Shown here one piece after another: positions 1 through 12,900 of a stretch of 64,000 nt of DNA. The notes beneath the pieces were generated by a model. It did not search any database. It was not told where the DNA came from and was given only the letters and a program-made list of their open reading frames with translations. A program made the translations under genes and the position numbers. The first letter of the stretch is position 1; each line of letters opens with the position of its first letter. This DNA is from Lumnitzera littorea (lineage: Eukaryota > Streptophyta > Magnoliopsida > Myrtales > Combretaceae), in the NCBI GenBank assembly GCA_024138015.1, contig JAMXBB010000002.1, positions 47,434,746 to 47,498,745 of the forward strand. Direction: 5' to 3'.

Positions 1-1114
1 TGGTTGGCGTCGAACAGATTGGTGTATTTGAAATTCTTGTCAACAACTGGAGTGACGGAGCCATCAAAGAATGCGTAGTTGATGGGGAAGTCCGGGGTCT
101 GATAAAGACTTAGGAAAGGGTAAATGTTCACGATGATGGGCGCATTGTTCTTGCCAAGAAATTCAACTATTTCAGCCATTTGTGTGCTTATGTCGCTTCG
201 AAATCTTCCAGCGGATGGAACAGGGTTGTCAGCGGGCGATTCGTATACATCTGCATTAAAGGGTATCGTGGCCTTGATTTTGTCTCCCTGTCCAGCTTCA
301 TTTAGGGCTCTCTGGATGTTCTGAAGGGCTGGAAATGTGGAATTCGCGTATGTGCCATTGTAGGATGTGAGGAAAGGTTCATTACCAACTGCAACATATC
401 TGAATAAAGCAGCAAAATGTAATTAGCCGCAGAGAGAGAGGTATTTGCTAATGTTTTTCTAAGGACTAAACTAAAAAATTGATAAAATCGAAATGTTGTT
501 TAAATTTCAAACGAAATAGACCGTACGCCTAAAGATAATAATAATATCTAAACTACTTATACTAAGATCAGATCTCAAACTCCTAATAATTAAAAACTGA
601 ACAAAATCACATGATATCATTGATTTAGTTGGATCAAAAACATTTTAAGCAATTCTTAAAATGTCAACAACCATGAGGGGAAAAAAAATAAATAAATAAA
701 TAAAAGAAGCTTCACTCATGCTAAAGAAAACACAAAAGATTGAAAAGGATCACAAAGAACTCACGTAATGTTAACACCTCCTGGGTTAGTATAAGTTGTG
801 ACATTTTGCTTAACCCATTCCTTAGCTCTGTCATAACTATTCATAGCTTGAAGCATTTCATTTGGAATAGCAACCATAACTTCAATACCAGAACCGGCAA
901 GGGCACTCAATACAGATTTATCTGCATCGAAAATCTTCACTTTTGTAATGTTGTTGTCCTTCAACATCTGAACGACAGATTTTGGTGGCAATTTATGGGT
1001 CGCAATTGTACCCCAATTAACACCTAAACCGTCAACCACAAGACAAAAGCTCATAACCCAGGTGATTAAACAGAAAACCCATCCTGAAAAACTTGTCTTT
1101 TCCATTTTTCCCAA
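1..1114 (-). CDS. GH17 glucan endo-1,3-beta-glucosidase-like protein, 5' part (two exons; runs off the left edge)
   Basis: Exon 1 is 765-1114 and exon 2 is 399-1 (incomplete). The intron, 400-764, has a GTGAGT donor and a TTATTCAG acceptor, and the split Thr codon rejoins in frame. The visible product is about 249 residues. Residues 1-29 look like a secretion signal (hydrophobic WVFCLITWVMSFCLVV), followed by LGVNWGT, the usual start of the mature GH17 barrel. ATHKLPP, VKIFDAD and VMVAIPNEML are typical of the plant subgroup that includes Arabidopsis At1g64760 (ZERZAUST) and relatives. The splice junction reads straight into YVAVGNEP; Glu124 matches the GH17 acid/base position. The nucleophile Glu and any X8 or GPI region lie outside the window, so catalytic competence is undecided. 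Expected role: cell-wall or apoplastic beta-1,3-glucan binding or hydrolysis. The start at 1114 is preferred; Met4 is an alternative. Confidence 0.93.
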
Positions 1115-1860
1115 GTTTCCAACTTCCTAAGGAAAAGTTGTGGCTTTTTCTTTCTCTCCTGAGTGAGGGGGGAAAGGAAAAACGAAGAAAAAAGGAAACA
1201 AAGGTTTCCTCTTTTATTCTTGAGTTGTGTGTGTGTGTGTGTGGTTTCACTTTTTTAATGCTGTTGATGTGAGAAAGGGGAGAGAAAAAAGCAACGGCTT
1301 TTTTTACGAGTGGAGATCAGGAATCACCGAGAATTCCGTAATTTTCCCGGAAAAGTATTGACTTCGTGGAGGTTATTCAGCCAAGGGAAAAATAAAAAAG
1401 GAAACCCAGCAAAGAACAATTACTAAAAAACAAATACTTCTGTGTTAACCAGAAAAAGATGTGTATTTGACGAAAAAAGAAAAAAAAGAAACAACAATGA
1501 GGAAATGAGTAAATACTATGAAATTTCGGAGAACCAGAGGATGTTGTGCCACAATGTTTAAGATGGTTCCATAAAGATGGGAAAGTGACATTTGTGAAGG
1601 AACAGTTTAGAGAGAGAGAGAGAGAGAGAGAGGCTCGTTTCGTTATTTTGTTAAATTGCAGAACGGAGGGAAAGGGAGAAGGAGAGGAGTTTTAGGAAAA
1701 TGTCCATGCAGGCAACACAACACCGCACGTGCACATGCAAAAACATTGCTTTTTATAACGGCTACCTAGAACACCCGCCTTCTATTTCTCACTTGCCAAC
1801 AAAACACACCTTTTCAGTTGACAAAAGGAGGGTGAGTTTTCAACAGTGTTTCAAATAAAA
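1115..1860 (-). promoter_or_regulatory. 5' leader and promoter region of the GH17 gene
   Basis: No ORF is supported here. Reading towards the gene, a TATAAAAA-type box lies at 1750-1757, about 640 bp before the start codon. A pure (AG)12 tract sits at 1609-1632 (CT on the gene strand) and a (TG)9 tract at 1226-1243. CT-rich leaders are common in plant genes. The transcription start is inferred only from the TATA-like box. Confidence 0.35.
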
Positions 1861-3480
1861 TTACATTGGAGTTCGGATTTTTTTTTTTGTTTCCTTAACT
1901 GCGCTAGAGAGGAATTGGAAATTATTCTATCCTATTAAAAGTCTTTTATTTATATTATTAAAATAAATGAGATCTTAAGTAATATTTTTTTTTAATTATA
2001 TATTATATTTTATTTATTATTATTTAATAAAAAAACTAACAATAAATAAACTATTAAAATTATAACTAATAGATATTTACTTTTTATGTTTCCACTTCAT
2101 TACATCATTAATAATTTATCTTGGATATTTTGCATTATTTGTAGTTATCTCTTCATATTTAAAAAATTTTACTCTTCATTTTCCTTTTTGCACTCAATCT
2201 TCATCCATTTCAAGGCCAACCTTTTACTCCTCATCTTCCCTTTTTTTTTTTATGTTGTATTTATATAGGAGTTCATCTTCTTCTTCTTCTTCTCGATTAG
2301 AATGGTGTTTTGTTCAATCTTTTTCTATAGTTGTTTTCTTGTAAGCCATGTTAGCTTACTTTGCACCTAATAGCTTAGTCAACAATGAAAATGAGGTCCA
2401 TGCGTGTTCTAGCAATACTAAGTGCAGACTTTTAAAAATGGTGGAGGTTTGTGCAATTTTAATGGTTTTGAGGGGTATCAAAGCAAGTTATCCTTTTTTT
2501 TTTTTTTTTTTGTTGTAACTGACATAAGAATTGTACTTTAAACTTAAAAATAATTTAATGGGGGAAAATAAAGACTAGCTAATAATTAATAAAATCCAAT
2601 TAAAGAGGTTGTAATAATGCATATTAAAAATGATATGCATTCATATTCTTATTTCTAAATAAAATGTTTGGGAAATGTATTGACAATGATACATAGATAT
2701 TTGTTTATTTAAGTCTAATTAGGAGTAATATAAATTTCGTGAGCCAAATATCATAAAAGTTTTTTCAACATATTTTTATGAATATAACGAAATATATGAA
2801 GACATATCATTTTAAAAATATATATATTTTTATAAGAAAAAATTTTGTGCTAATATAAGATTTTCCTTCAAACAAATGGGACCTTATTCGAAACAAGACC
2901 TTTTGTTTTAAATGAGGAATTCCTTTCCCTGGAAAAAGATTAAGACTTTCCCGGTGTGAAGATGCTTTTGTTTATGAGGGAACAGGTTTTCAACTTTAAA
3001 AAATTTTCTAAGCCTAATAAAGGAGGAAAAATAGCGAAAATGTTTTCCTATAAACTTTTTTCCTCAAACAAGTTGGGGTTTAGTTTACTCTGATTGTGTT
3101 TAAGTTGGTTTATTATTTTCAGTTTCAAATGCCCACAAACATCCATATGAGAAAATTGCAAGCATTAGTACTATTAGGATCTATGCCTGAGAAAGCACTC
3201 GGCTTGTAATTTTTTGTGTTTGCGAGATGATAAAAGCCACTATGCATTTTTTTTTTTTAATTGTAAAGTAACCCTAGTACTATACGGAAGAGTTTTGTTA
3301 ACAATACCCCAGACACTATTTAAAAAACCAATGGAGAAAACCCTTTTTATAAATTATAAGAATAATTAGACACTTCACAATTGCATGAGAATATGTCTTT
3401 CTAGTTCTTAATAAATGCTTTGGGAACATCCATTGACATTTTTTTTATTATAAATACAATTGGAATACTAACAGTACATT
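1861..3480. other. AT-rich intergenic DNA, no gene seen
   Basis: Mostly A/T-rich with poly-T runs (for example near 1880, 1985 and 2495). The short ORF at 2086-2268 is low-complexity Phe/Ile/Leu and has no recognisable domain. No promoter, RNA gene or element boundary could be supported. Confidence 0.5.
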
Positions 3481-4048
3481 TAGTGCATGGAATTGGAATT
3501 TTATTCACTCTTTATTCCACCATCACCACGTTTACTTAATTTTTTATTACGAAATTGCAATTTCATAGGAATCATTATTACTTAAAATCAAGTAATAGGG
3601 ATTTCTCAATTCAATTAAGAAATCACGATTTCTCATTGTTACTATTGTTATCGTCGTTGCTACTGTCACCATTACTGACCATCATCACCGCTGCCACCAC
3701 CATCGATCACCATTGTCGCTGCCATCGACTACCACTGCCACCACCATCATTGTTGCTACCGCCTCCACTGCCACCGACCACTGTAACAACTTCTACCGTT
3801 GCCACTACCACCATTATCGTTGCCGCCATTACCACTGTAGCCAACCACAACTATCTGTCACTTTAAAATTAGTTAAGAAAAAAAATGAATTGAAGATAAT
3901 TTATTCATTAAAGTTATATTATGTATCTATTTTTAAATTATTTATAAATTTAATTAAATAAAGTAATATGTATTACACTCTTATTTCATTCCTTATGAAA
4001 TTCAAATTCCATTTTCTCCTCATTTTATTCCATAAAATAAGCCTACTA
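3481..4048. mobile_element. MITE-like repeat with a CAY-trinucleotide-rich core
   Basis: The ends are roughly inverted: TAGTGCATGGAATTGG on the left and, read on the minus strand, TAGTAGGCTTATTTTATGGAA on the right, both followed by GGAAT/ATTCC-type sequence. The core, about 3655-3850, is a run of CAC/CAT/CCA/ACC triplets giving long low-complexity frames. I saw no clean target duplication, so the limits are approximate and the class is a guess. Confidence 0.35.
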
Positions 4049-4814
4049 TAGATGATGTGTTTATCACATGGAAGACTTCCTCTGAATTGTTTCTCAAATT
4101 TTTGTTATGATAAAAAATTTTAAATGGTCAACCAATCTAACATATCACAATAAGTGATGACTTTTCGCTGCATGTGACGGTAAGAGTGGGAGACAAAAAT
4201 GTCCTTTAACATTCATTTGTGGTGTTGAATCATCAGAGAATATGTTCATAAAAAATGAGAAAACTAAGTTATGTTATAAAGAAAAGGGAATGATTCTTCT
4301 CATCGTCTATTGGTTGTAAACCTCTACCACGAAAGTAATCGTTACCATCATCAATGCACGTATTTGAAAAAGATTTCATTATAATGATTTTAAAAAAAAA
4401 AAATTGACAAATGTTTTCAGCAAAATAAACTCATCCTAAGTTGAAATAGGCAAATTTCAATATCAAATGAAAAATATGTTTAGCACAAAAGAAAACACAC
4501 GCAAAAAAAAAAAAAAAAGAAAAAAGCAAATTCATACACCTATATTTTCCATTTTAAAATGCAAGAGAAAAAAATACAAGTGATAAGTTAAGTTAAACTA
4601 TCGCGGCAAAGTTGAGTTTGATTTCTCTCCAAAGCAAGCATAGCCAATAGGCATAATATACTTTTTCTGTTTTTTTCCCCCGGTTTCGAACTGAATCGTA
4701 TGCTACATCTTTGAAATTTTTTAGAATCCTAAAATTTAAGTTAAATTCAGTTTTATTTTACGGATTCGACAATAATCTATTATTGTGTGTTAATGGTCAC
4801 CATTCCCAAACTTA

Positions 4815-5402
4815 GGACTAGAAATCAACCAATTTACTCGCAAACTGCTCAAGCTCAAATTGACCTAACTTGAGCTCGATTAGTAAATAAGATAAATTGA
4901 AGTTTAAGCTAAAACTCGTTTATCTAAATGAATTGAACTCAAACTCCTATTCAAGCTCACGAGCATACTCATTTAGACTTATGAGCAGACTTATTTAAGC
5001 TCATGAGCCAAAATAAGTTTATGAGCTTTATATATATATTATAAATATTATATATTATTAAAATCCAAATATTAATATCTATATAACATATATAACATTT
5101 TATAGGATAATATATGATATATAAATTAACCCTTGTCCATTGTTTATTAATCTATTTATTTATATATTTTTTCATTTTGTATAGGCTCGTAAGTAAGCTC
5201 AAGGCTGACTTGCTTCAAACTCAGCTCAGCTCAATTCAACTCGACTCAAGCTTGATTAGTAAACAAAAGCTCATTTATTTAAATGAGCTGAACTCGATAA
5301 AAAGCTCAATTTAAGCTCAAGCTCAATTTAAGCTCAAGCTCAATAATTTTTAAATGAGTTGAGCTTGATCCTTTAAAAGCTTAGCTCATTTATAATCCTA
5401 CC
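4815..5402. mobile_element. hAT-type MITE-like repeat rich in GAGCTC/AAGCTC words
   Basis: Dense AGCTC/GAGCT words occur in both orientations, for example AAGCTCAATTTAAGCTC near 5302-5340. This resembles short non-autonomous hAT elements common in dicots. Nearly identical 8-bp direct repeats flank it: CAAACTTA (4807-4814) and CTAACTTA (5403-5410), the expected target-duplication length for hAT. The ends are only weakly inverted (GGACTAG and GGTAGGA). No coding capacity. Confidence 0.45.
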
Positions 5403-5410
5403 CTAACTTA

Positions 5411-8100
5411 ACCATTCAACGTAAGCACATACATTTAAAATAGTTAAAGAAAACTAGATGCATTAAAAGTAAAGGATAAATACAAATAATTCCCCTAAAT
5501 TTTAAGTTAAGTAAAGATTTACTCCCTATAATTTTAGATATTGTAAATATCCTTATTGAATTTTAATAAATTCACTAATAACCCTTATTGGATACAAATG
5601 GACATCCGAAAAATTGATATTGGTGTGAAAATATCGCTTGAACTTTTTATTTTAATACTTTTAAACTTTAACCATAGTATAAATTCTTTATCTTAAAATG
5701 AAAATATACTTTATGTTTCCAATTTATAAAAGTTTAAGAAGTTGATTTATAACATTTAAAAATTAGAAGGTAAAAATACACTTAGGTCAAAGTTTAGGGA
5801 TATTTTCTACAATTTCCCCAAAAAATAATCCATTATCATGCATTCATATAATTTGTCCATGTAAGTAAAGGTCAATTTGATTTTTATATATTGCAACTAA
5901 ATATTAGTAAAGGCTAGTTACAAAAAGTGTTGTCGTGAGATTTTTCTAGTAAAGTATCTAGATCAATATAGCTTTTGAGACATTGTGATGGGGCTTGCAA
6001 AACAAACACATGTGTCGTGTAAGTTGAACAACTAAGGGGCTATCCAATATCATCACTCCAATACTTTAAGTTAAATTATATGGAAATCAAATTAGCAATA
6101 AGCTAATAATATATGAGTGTAGATAGATCTTACTCATGGGCTTAATCTCCTATATATGATGAAGGATAGTGAGATAAAGATAGAAAGTAGATAAACATAG
6201 AGGGAAAGTGTATCCTAAAATCTTAAGAAAGTGTATCTCCCATTAAAGTAAATCCAGAGATACCTGAAAGTGAAGTCAAGAAAACTGGCCTTCCATTCTA
6301 GAGATTGTTCCTTTAATTGGTGGGCTACTACCTTCGGCCAAAGCACTCCGAGCAAGTAGACCAACTATTAGAGGTCTGCCACATTCATTAGTAGTTTTCT
6401 CAATGCTCTAGACATCATATGGCTAAGTGTTGGTAACTCAGATGAGTAAAATAGTTTGGATAAGTGTTCCAATGGCTTGTGTTAGGCCCATAGTAGGTCT
6501 GGCAAAAGCCCAAACATTTTGGGCCATAAAACAAACAAATTAGTCTGGATCTAAAAAATTTATGTCCAAAATGACTTATCATTTATTAACAAGCATACAT
6601 TTGTTTTCACACGTTTTCATTTTGAGTATCAATATTTTGATATTTATATTATGCATATCAACACTTTTTCTATTTAGACCTATTTAGATGTTAAAAATGT
6701 GCACGTAAAAAAAATGTGTTGAAAATCTTTCCTCTTTCATTTATCATATCTCAACATTTTTAGGTCTTTTCTGCATTCTCTATGCATCCCCCGTGCCCAT
6801 TTTTAATATTTCACTTAATGTAGGTCCAAAGTGTAATAAATGAGAATATGGACGTGAAAAGTGTAAAATAATGATAAAAAAAAGGGTTTGTTTTCTGTAA
6901 TCAACCCCATTATACTATGTACAAGTAATAGAAGAAGTTGATGAAGTCGATATGGATAAATAGATGATAGCTCACGTTTTTATTGCAAGTAATTTTATTG
7001 ATAAAAATCCTTCTTTGGAACAGACGATATTCTTTTTTCCTTTTTCAATTACAAGTATGTGGCTCATAAAAACCGTTCAATTTGATTTTTTTTCCCCAAT
7101 TTGGTTCGAGATTACCCCTGTAGGCCAACAACATATATTTGGTTTGGATCTATGAAATTTCCTAAATTGAACAGTAAAAATAACCATATTTATTGTGTTG
7201 TTCGCTTTGGCTACGAATTGGTTTATTTTGGTTCAGACTTAATGACTTATGTCGGCTCCTGGATAGCCGATTGCGACAAAGATCGGAGAATTATAATGAA
7301 GGGAATTAATATTTGGAGGTAATTTAAAATAGGAGATCATCATTTTAAAAAATTTAAATAAGTAATTCATATTTTTTAAAGTGGTTTAAATAAGGGATCA
7401 ATATTTTACAAAATGGTTTAAATAATTTTATAGATTAATTATTATAAATTTCTTATTTGAATTATTTTAAAAAATATTGATCATTTATTTGAATTTTTCG
7501 AAACATTTATCTCTTATTTGAACTATTTTAAATTGTTGATTTTTTATTTAAACTTATTTCCAAACATTGATTCACTTCATTGTAATTTTCCTTGATAAAA
7601 ATAAATTGGACAAAACTGAACGCGGCAATGAAATCCCACATAAGTAAATGGAGTTTAAAAAATAAGAAATAGAAAAAAATCATAACTCCTCGAAAAACTT
7701 TAGAAAGTGTACAAATTCTTAACTTTTTTTAAATCCAGCACTTACAATTCTAAGAAGTTCAAATAATAGCCTAAATGTAAATCTCATATGATTTGGACAA
7801 TGACATGATAATCTTTTAATTATTCAATAATATATATATATTTTGAAAATAGTGAATAATATTTAAGGATCTTTCTTTCTTCTTCTTCATTCTTCTTTTT
7901 TCTTTTTTTATTTTTGGGAAAGGGTGGGGGGAAGGAACTGTTTGCGGCAGTTGTAGGCCATTCCCTAATATAAGGGGGTCGTGTCCAAACAAGGTGATCA
8001 TCTCTAAATCTTCTTTATATATATATATATAATCATCACATCAGCTTTTAAGGGAGATAAATGTTGACTAGTGGAAAAAGTCGACATCCATGCGATTTTC
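5411..8100. other. AT-rich intergenic DNA, no gene seen
   Basis: Apart from the inverted repeat near 7.4 kb, I see only AT-rich DNA, a TA dinucleotide run near 8020 and short unsupported ORFs (6964-7155, 7101-7322, 7816-8001). None carries a domain, splice structure or codon pattern that would support a gene. Confidence 0.45.
7384..7493. repeat. Long AT-rich inverted repeat (hairpin)
   Basis: The arms at about 7384-7424 and 7453-7493 are near-perfect reverse complements around a loop of about 28 bp; both carry the core ATCAATATTTT. The words TTTAAATAA and TTATTTGAA recur outward on both sides over about 7330-7575, so the palindrome may be the middle of a larger decayed fold-back element. Confidence 0.5.
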
Positions 8101-9985
8101 AAAGTTTTTAGACTGACACGTGCAGTTGTATGCTAATACAATCACCCTATGTTACCAAAATTGCTCATGTTCTCTCACAAGAGAGAATTATGAGATTACA
8201 AGAGACTGCAGAGACCAATTTGAGGATATGTCCTGGTCCAGGCCTCATCCAAGCACGTGAGACCAGCATGAATTTTTACTCGTTACAAAATAATAGTCAT
8301 GGACATCGTAAAAATGGGGGTACCATTTGCAATTAGAATGTGCAAAGCCTGGAGATTAAATATATACACCACATAGAATACAAGTGGCCTCGGGAAACCA
8401 GAGGCATAAAATGACTGAGAAGTGAAAATCATTCTTTCATTGGATTAGTATTTGCTCCCTGAGCATTGGAAAAATAAATGTAGATTACATTTTTCCCAGA
8501 GACTAACACAACCTTTAAATAACAGGAAATCACGGCTCAAAATACTTGCAGAATGGCTATGTCTTATATATGATCATCAAGCAACAATGGACATGCATTC
8601 CCCGTTCATCATCAGCAGCAACATTTTCACAGCTCATAAAGGAGAAACACAGATTGTTCTAATTTGTCGCATATCTAAGGTTGCCTGGCTCCTCGTTGGC
8701 CAGATGTTTTCGTCGAGTGCTCTGCATGTAGAAAATCAAGATTAGGACAAACTATAAGTTAACTGATAACCTGAAAAAAAAAAAAATTTACATCATGACT
8801 AAAGAATATAGGAAAAAAATACAAAAATTTAACTGTTCTTTCTAATAAAGAACAGCTGGTCACTTCTTTCTTATGACAAAAAGAAAGTTTGCTAGTTCGT
8901 GTCGTCAAAATCTCTTGCCAACAAAAGAAGTCAAAAAACTCACTCAAATCAATGTTAAACCTTCACATTGCTCCCTGTCGACTCCAGTGAATGGCAACAA
9001 AGAATCGGATTCAAGACACAGTAATGTCCACTATTTGAGTATCAATCTTCACAAAGAAGCTTCATTTTTGTAATTCCATCATCCATCCACTCATCCTTCA
9101 GTTTCAATATCCAGGCATTTGCTTTATTGGCGACTCTATCTGACCACCATTCCCCATCTTACCCTTTCAACAAAATCACACACATGCAAAACAGTTAAAA
9201 CAAAAAGATTCATTAAAAATACTGCACGTTTCATTTGCCCATATCTCATAGGAAAAAAATCAGAACTTTTACACGAGTGTTTATTTTATTGGTCATGTTA
9301 ACACAGAGGCACATGTTTTATCTTCTGCAAAAAGAGGGAAGAAAGAAAAGAAAAAACCTTCGTTTCTTCTCTCTCAGTAATGCTTTCTTCGTTTTGTCCT
9401 TTGAAATAGAGAGAACAAGAGGAGAAGCACAAAGTAATATAGATGGGGGTTATCATAACAAGCAATAACACAAGATGGCCCCTACACACCCCCACCACCA
9501 CCCCACCTCACCCCACCACCGCCAACCCCACCCCCATCAACACACAGAAAAAAAAAGGAAAAAAAACACAACCCAAGGAAAAAGGTACAACGAGAGATGA
9601 CCAAGCAAGAAACAAACCAAAAATAAATACAGGCTAAAAGAGTAATTAGGAAAACAATGAGCAACATATCATTATTATTAATTTAATATATGAGCACTCA
9701 TAGAGTTCCAAATCAAAGAAGCATCAATTCAATTCAAATTAACCCTTTAAATGCAATCCAGACAGCTTCAATATCTTACCTCTCCAAGCGGCATCTACTT
9801 GTTTATCTTCGCTGAATTCCAACTGTCCAACAGGACACACACAGTATGGTAAAAAGGGTGCTGCCTCTGTAACAATGCCAAACTTCCATGCAGCATTGTT
9901 CTTTACATTAGCATGCAGCTCCAGCCATCCAGCTATATGGACTGTCAGTAATAGCCCTCAAAACAACAAGGTCCCTCACCAAAAA
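8101..9985 (-). other. 3' flank and possible 3' UTR of the PPR gene
   Basis: Base composition is more balanced than in the DNA to the left, which fits transcribed 3' sequence of the minus-strand PPR gene. I could not fix a poly(A) site or introns. A C-rich microsatellite-like stretch (CCCCACC/CACCACC words) lies at about 9480-9545. The short ORFs here (8130-8336, 8452-8745, 8873-9073, 9119-9301) have no recognisable domain and overlap each other, so I do not call them genes. Confidence 0.35.
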
Positions 9986-12900
9986 TCAAATTTGAACCTG
10001 CAAAGCAAACTGCCTAGGTCTATGCATGATAAAGTTAGCAGAATCCTTGCAGTTAGCCTCATTTTCATCTTCACTGAACAAGTCACTTAACTTGGTTGAC
10101 TTTGGAAAGATTCCAAGAACAATCAGACGCTCAAGAACTCTTTCTGCTTTTTCAATGTAACCCGCTTTTGCAAAACCACAAACTAAGAAATTGCATGCAG
10201 CAGCACTTAATACAATCTTGCTCTCTCCAATTTTTTCAAGTAAATTCAAAATTTCACAAAATTTGTCTTCTTCGCATAATGCAGACATAAGAGCATCTTT
10301 AGAATGCGCACTCAAGATCAAACCCCTATCTGATATTTTGCCAAGCAGGTCAACTGTTTTCCCTATATTACCCTCCTGACAATAAGCCTCAACCATCAGA
10401 CTGTAAATTATTTCATCAGGCTCAATACCCCTGCCAACCATCTCCTCAAAAAGAGAAAATGTCCTTAACCTGTCTTTTGCTGTCCTATTGCCATGTATAA
10501 GTGAAGTATAAGTTACAACACTTGGAATAATATTCTGTTCTTGCATTTCCTCAAACAGATCTTCTGCTTCATCAATCATTCCTGTCTTGCAAAGATTATC
10601 AATTAGAATAGTGTAGGTCACATGATTTGGCCTAATATTTTTACCCACCATGACTTCCAACAATTTGCAAGCCTCAGTAAGCTGTGTAGATCTACAGAGA
10701 CCATCTAATACAGCATTGAGAGCAGAAGTGGATGCAAGTCCTTTTTCCATCATGTCATAACATAAAGACAGAGCTTTTTCTGCATAGCCTCCTTGAAAAC
10801 ATCCATCAATGAGGGCACAGTAAACAAAGCTATCAGTTTGTACCCCCATTTTTGGCATCTCATCCAGCAATTGAAAAGCCTCTGTCAAATTTCCAGATTT
10901 GCAGTACCCATCTATAAGTGTTGTGTATGTTACAGCATTGGGAGCTAAGCCCGTAAGCGGGATTCCATCAAATATTTCCTTAGCTTTGTCAATTTCTCCT
11001 GATTTACAAAGACCATTTATCAGGGCATTATAAGAAACAATATTAGGTTTGATACCCTTCTTACCCATCTCTGCAAGGAGATGGAAAGCATCTTCTGTCT
11101 GACCAAATTTACTAAAGCCAGATATGAGAGAGTTGTAAGTGTAAACATCGGGAAGAATGGACTTTGCTTGGAGTTCAGAGAAAACCTCCATTGCTTCTTC
11201 AAGTCTTCCATGCTTTGAAAGACCCTGAATCAGCACACTGTAAGTTCGCACATCTGGAAGCAGCCCTCGTGCAAGCATGCAATTAAATGTTGAAAAGGCC
11301 TCTGTGATGTTTCCTTTTTTGCAATGACCATCAACAAGAGTTGTGTAGATGACATCATTTGGTTTAATACCACAGCTCAGCATCTCTTTGAAGTACTTAT
11401 CAGCTGTTTCCATTTCACCTGCTTTACTATAACTGTTTATGAATGCACCATAAGTATACTCATTGGGCTTCAAGCCCTTGTGCGACATTTCAGCCAAGTA
11501 GGCACTTGCCTCTTCCATCTTGTTGGCTTTGCAGAGGCCAATAATAAGACAGTTATAGCAGTAAACATCAGGCAGAATGCCTCTGTCCTTCATTTCATGT
11601 AAAATTCTTTGTGCATCATCCAATCTACTTTCCCGAACATGACCTTTGATTAGAGTTGTGTATACAATTGCATTTGGTCTCAAGCCCTTAGTGATCATCT
11701 CCTTGAAAAGTCCAGTAGCTGCTTGAAGATCTCCACTCTGACACAGACCATTAATTATGACACCATAAGTGAATTCCGTGGGTGGCAGCTTCTTCCTATT
11801 CATCTCAGCTAACAGCTCAGAAGACTTTGCCATATTCTGCTGTCGACAGTACCCCTCAATAAGTGAGTTGTAAGTCTGAGTGTCAGGCTCTATCCCCTTT
11901 ATAAACATCTCATCTAGCAAAGTATTTGTCTTTTCCATATTCCCAATCTTGCAAAGCCCATTAAGAATTGCATTATATGTTCGAACATTTAACAAGATGC
12001 CACAGGCATTCATGGCATCTTTAATTCTAAAAGCCTCTTCCACATCACCTTCTTTCATAAACCCATCAAGCAAAGCTGTATAAGTTAAGGCTTCAGGATT
12101 CAAACCACTCTCAATCATCTTCTCAAACAACAGTTTTCCCTCTCTAGATCGCCTCTGCTTACAGAACCCATCAATAAGTAAAGTATAAGAATAATTATCA
12201 GAAAAAATGCCTTTATGACTCATGGATTCGGTTAACTTCAATGCCTCATCTACTTCCCCAGCTTTACAAAGTCCTCCAATCACAATGTTATAACTAACCA
12301 CATTTGGAGAACACCCCCTGCTCTCCATCTCATCAAGAACCTTTTTTGCTCCAGCAATATCACTGACCTTGCACTGAGCCGTAATCAAAGTATTGTAAGT
12401 ATAAACATCCGGAACTAAACCGGAATCCAATATTCCCTTGTAAACCTTCCAAAATAAATCCACCCTATTACCCCTCAATAAATCCTTCAAAAGAGCATTA
12501 CACCTAATCAATCCCAATATGCAACCCTCACTCTTGGCACGTAAAAACACTAAACACGCCTCTTCCAACAAACCTCTCCTCTTATATCCATCAATCAAAA
12601 CCTCAAAAACTATAATTACATTCTTCTCACAACCCTTACATTCTCTAACAACACTATCCAATACCTCAAACACTGGTCTATGGCTCTCAATCATCGTATC
12701 GATGACTCGATTTGCTAAACCTACAAGTTTTGAATTACACAAAACAATAGCTAGAATTGCACAAGAACCCATATCATAATTCAATTTCATAATCAAATTG
12801 CACCAATTATAAAATGTCAAAAGGCGTTTAGGATCGCAACGAACCTTGTTCTCACGAAGTACGGATTGGACCACATTAGGGTTTAGGGTTTTGATTATAT

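Noticed and set aside
124..324. Plus-strand 66-codon ORF
   Set aside because: Antisense shadow of GH17 exon 2.
740..1250. ORFs 740-1027 (+) and 1032-1250 (-)
   Set aside because: The first is antisense to GH17 exon 1; the second overlaps the same exon in another frame and covers the leader.
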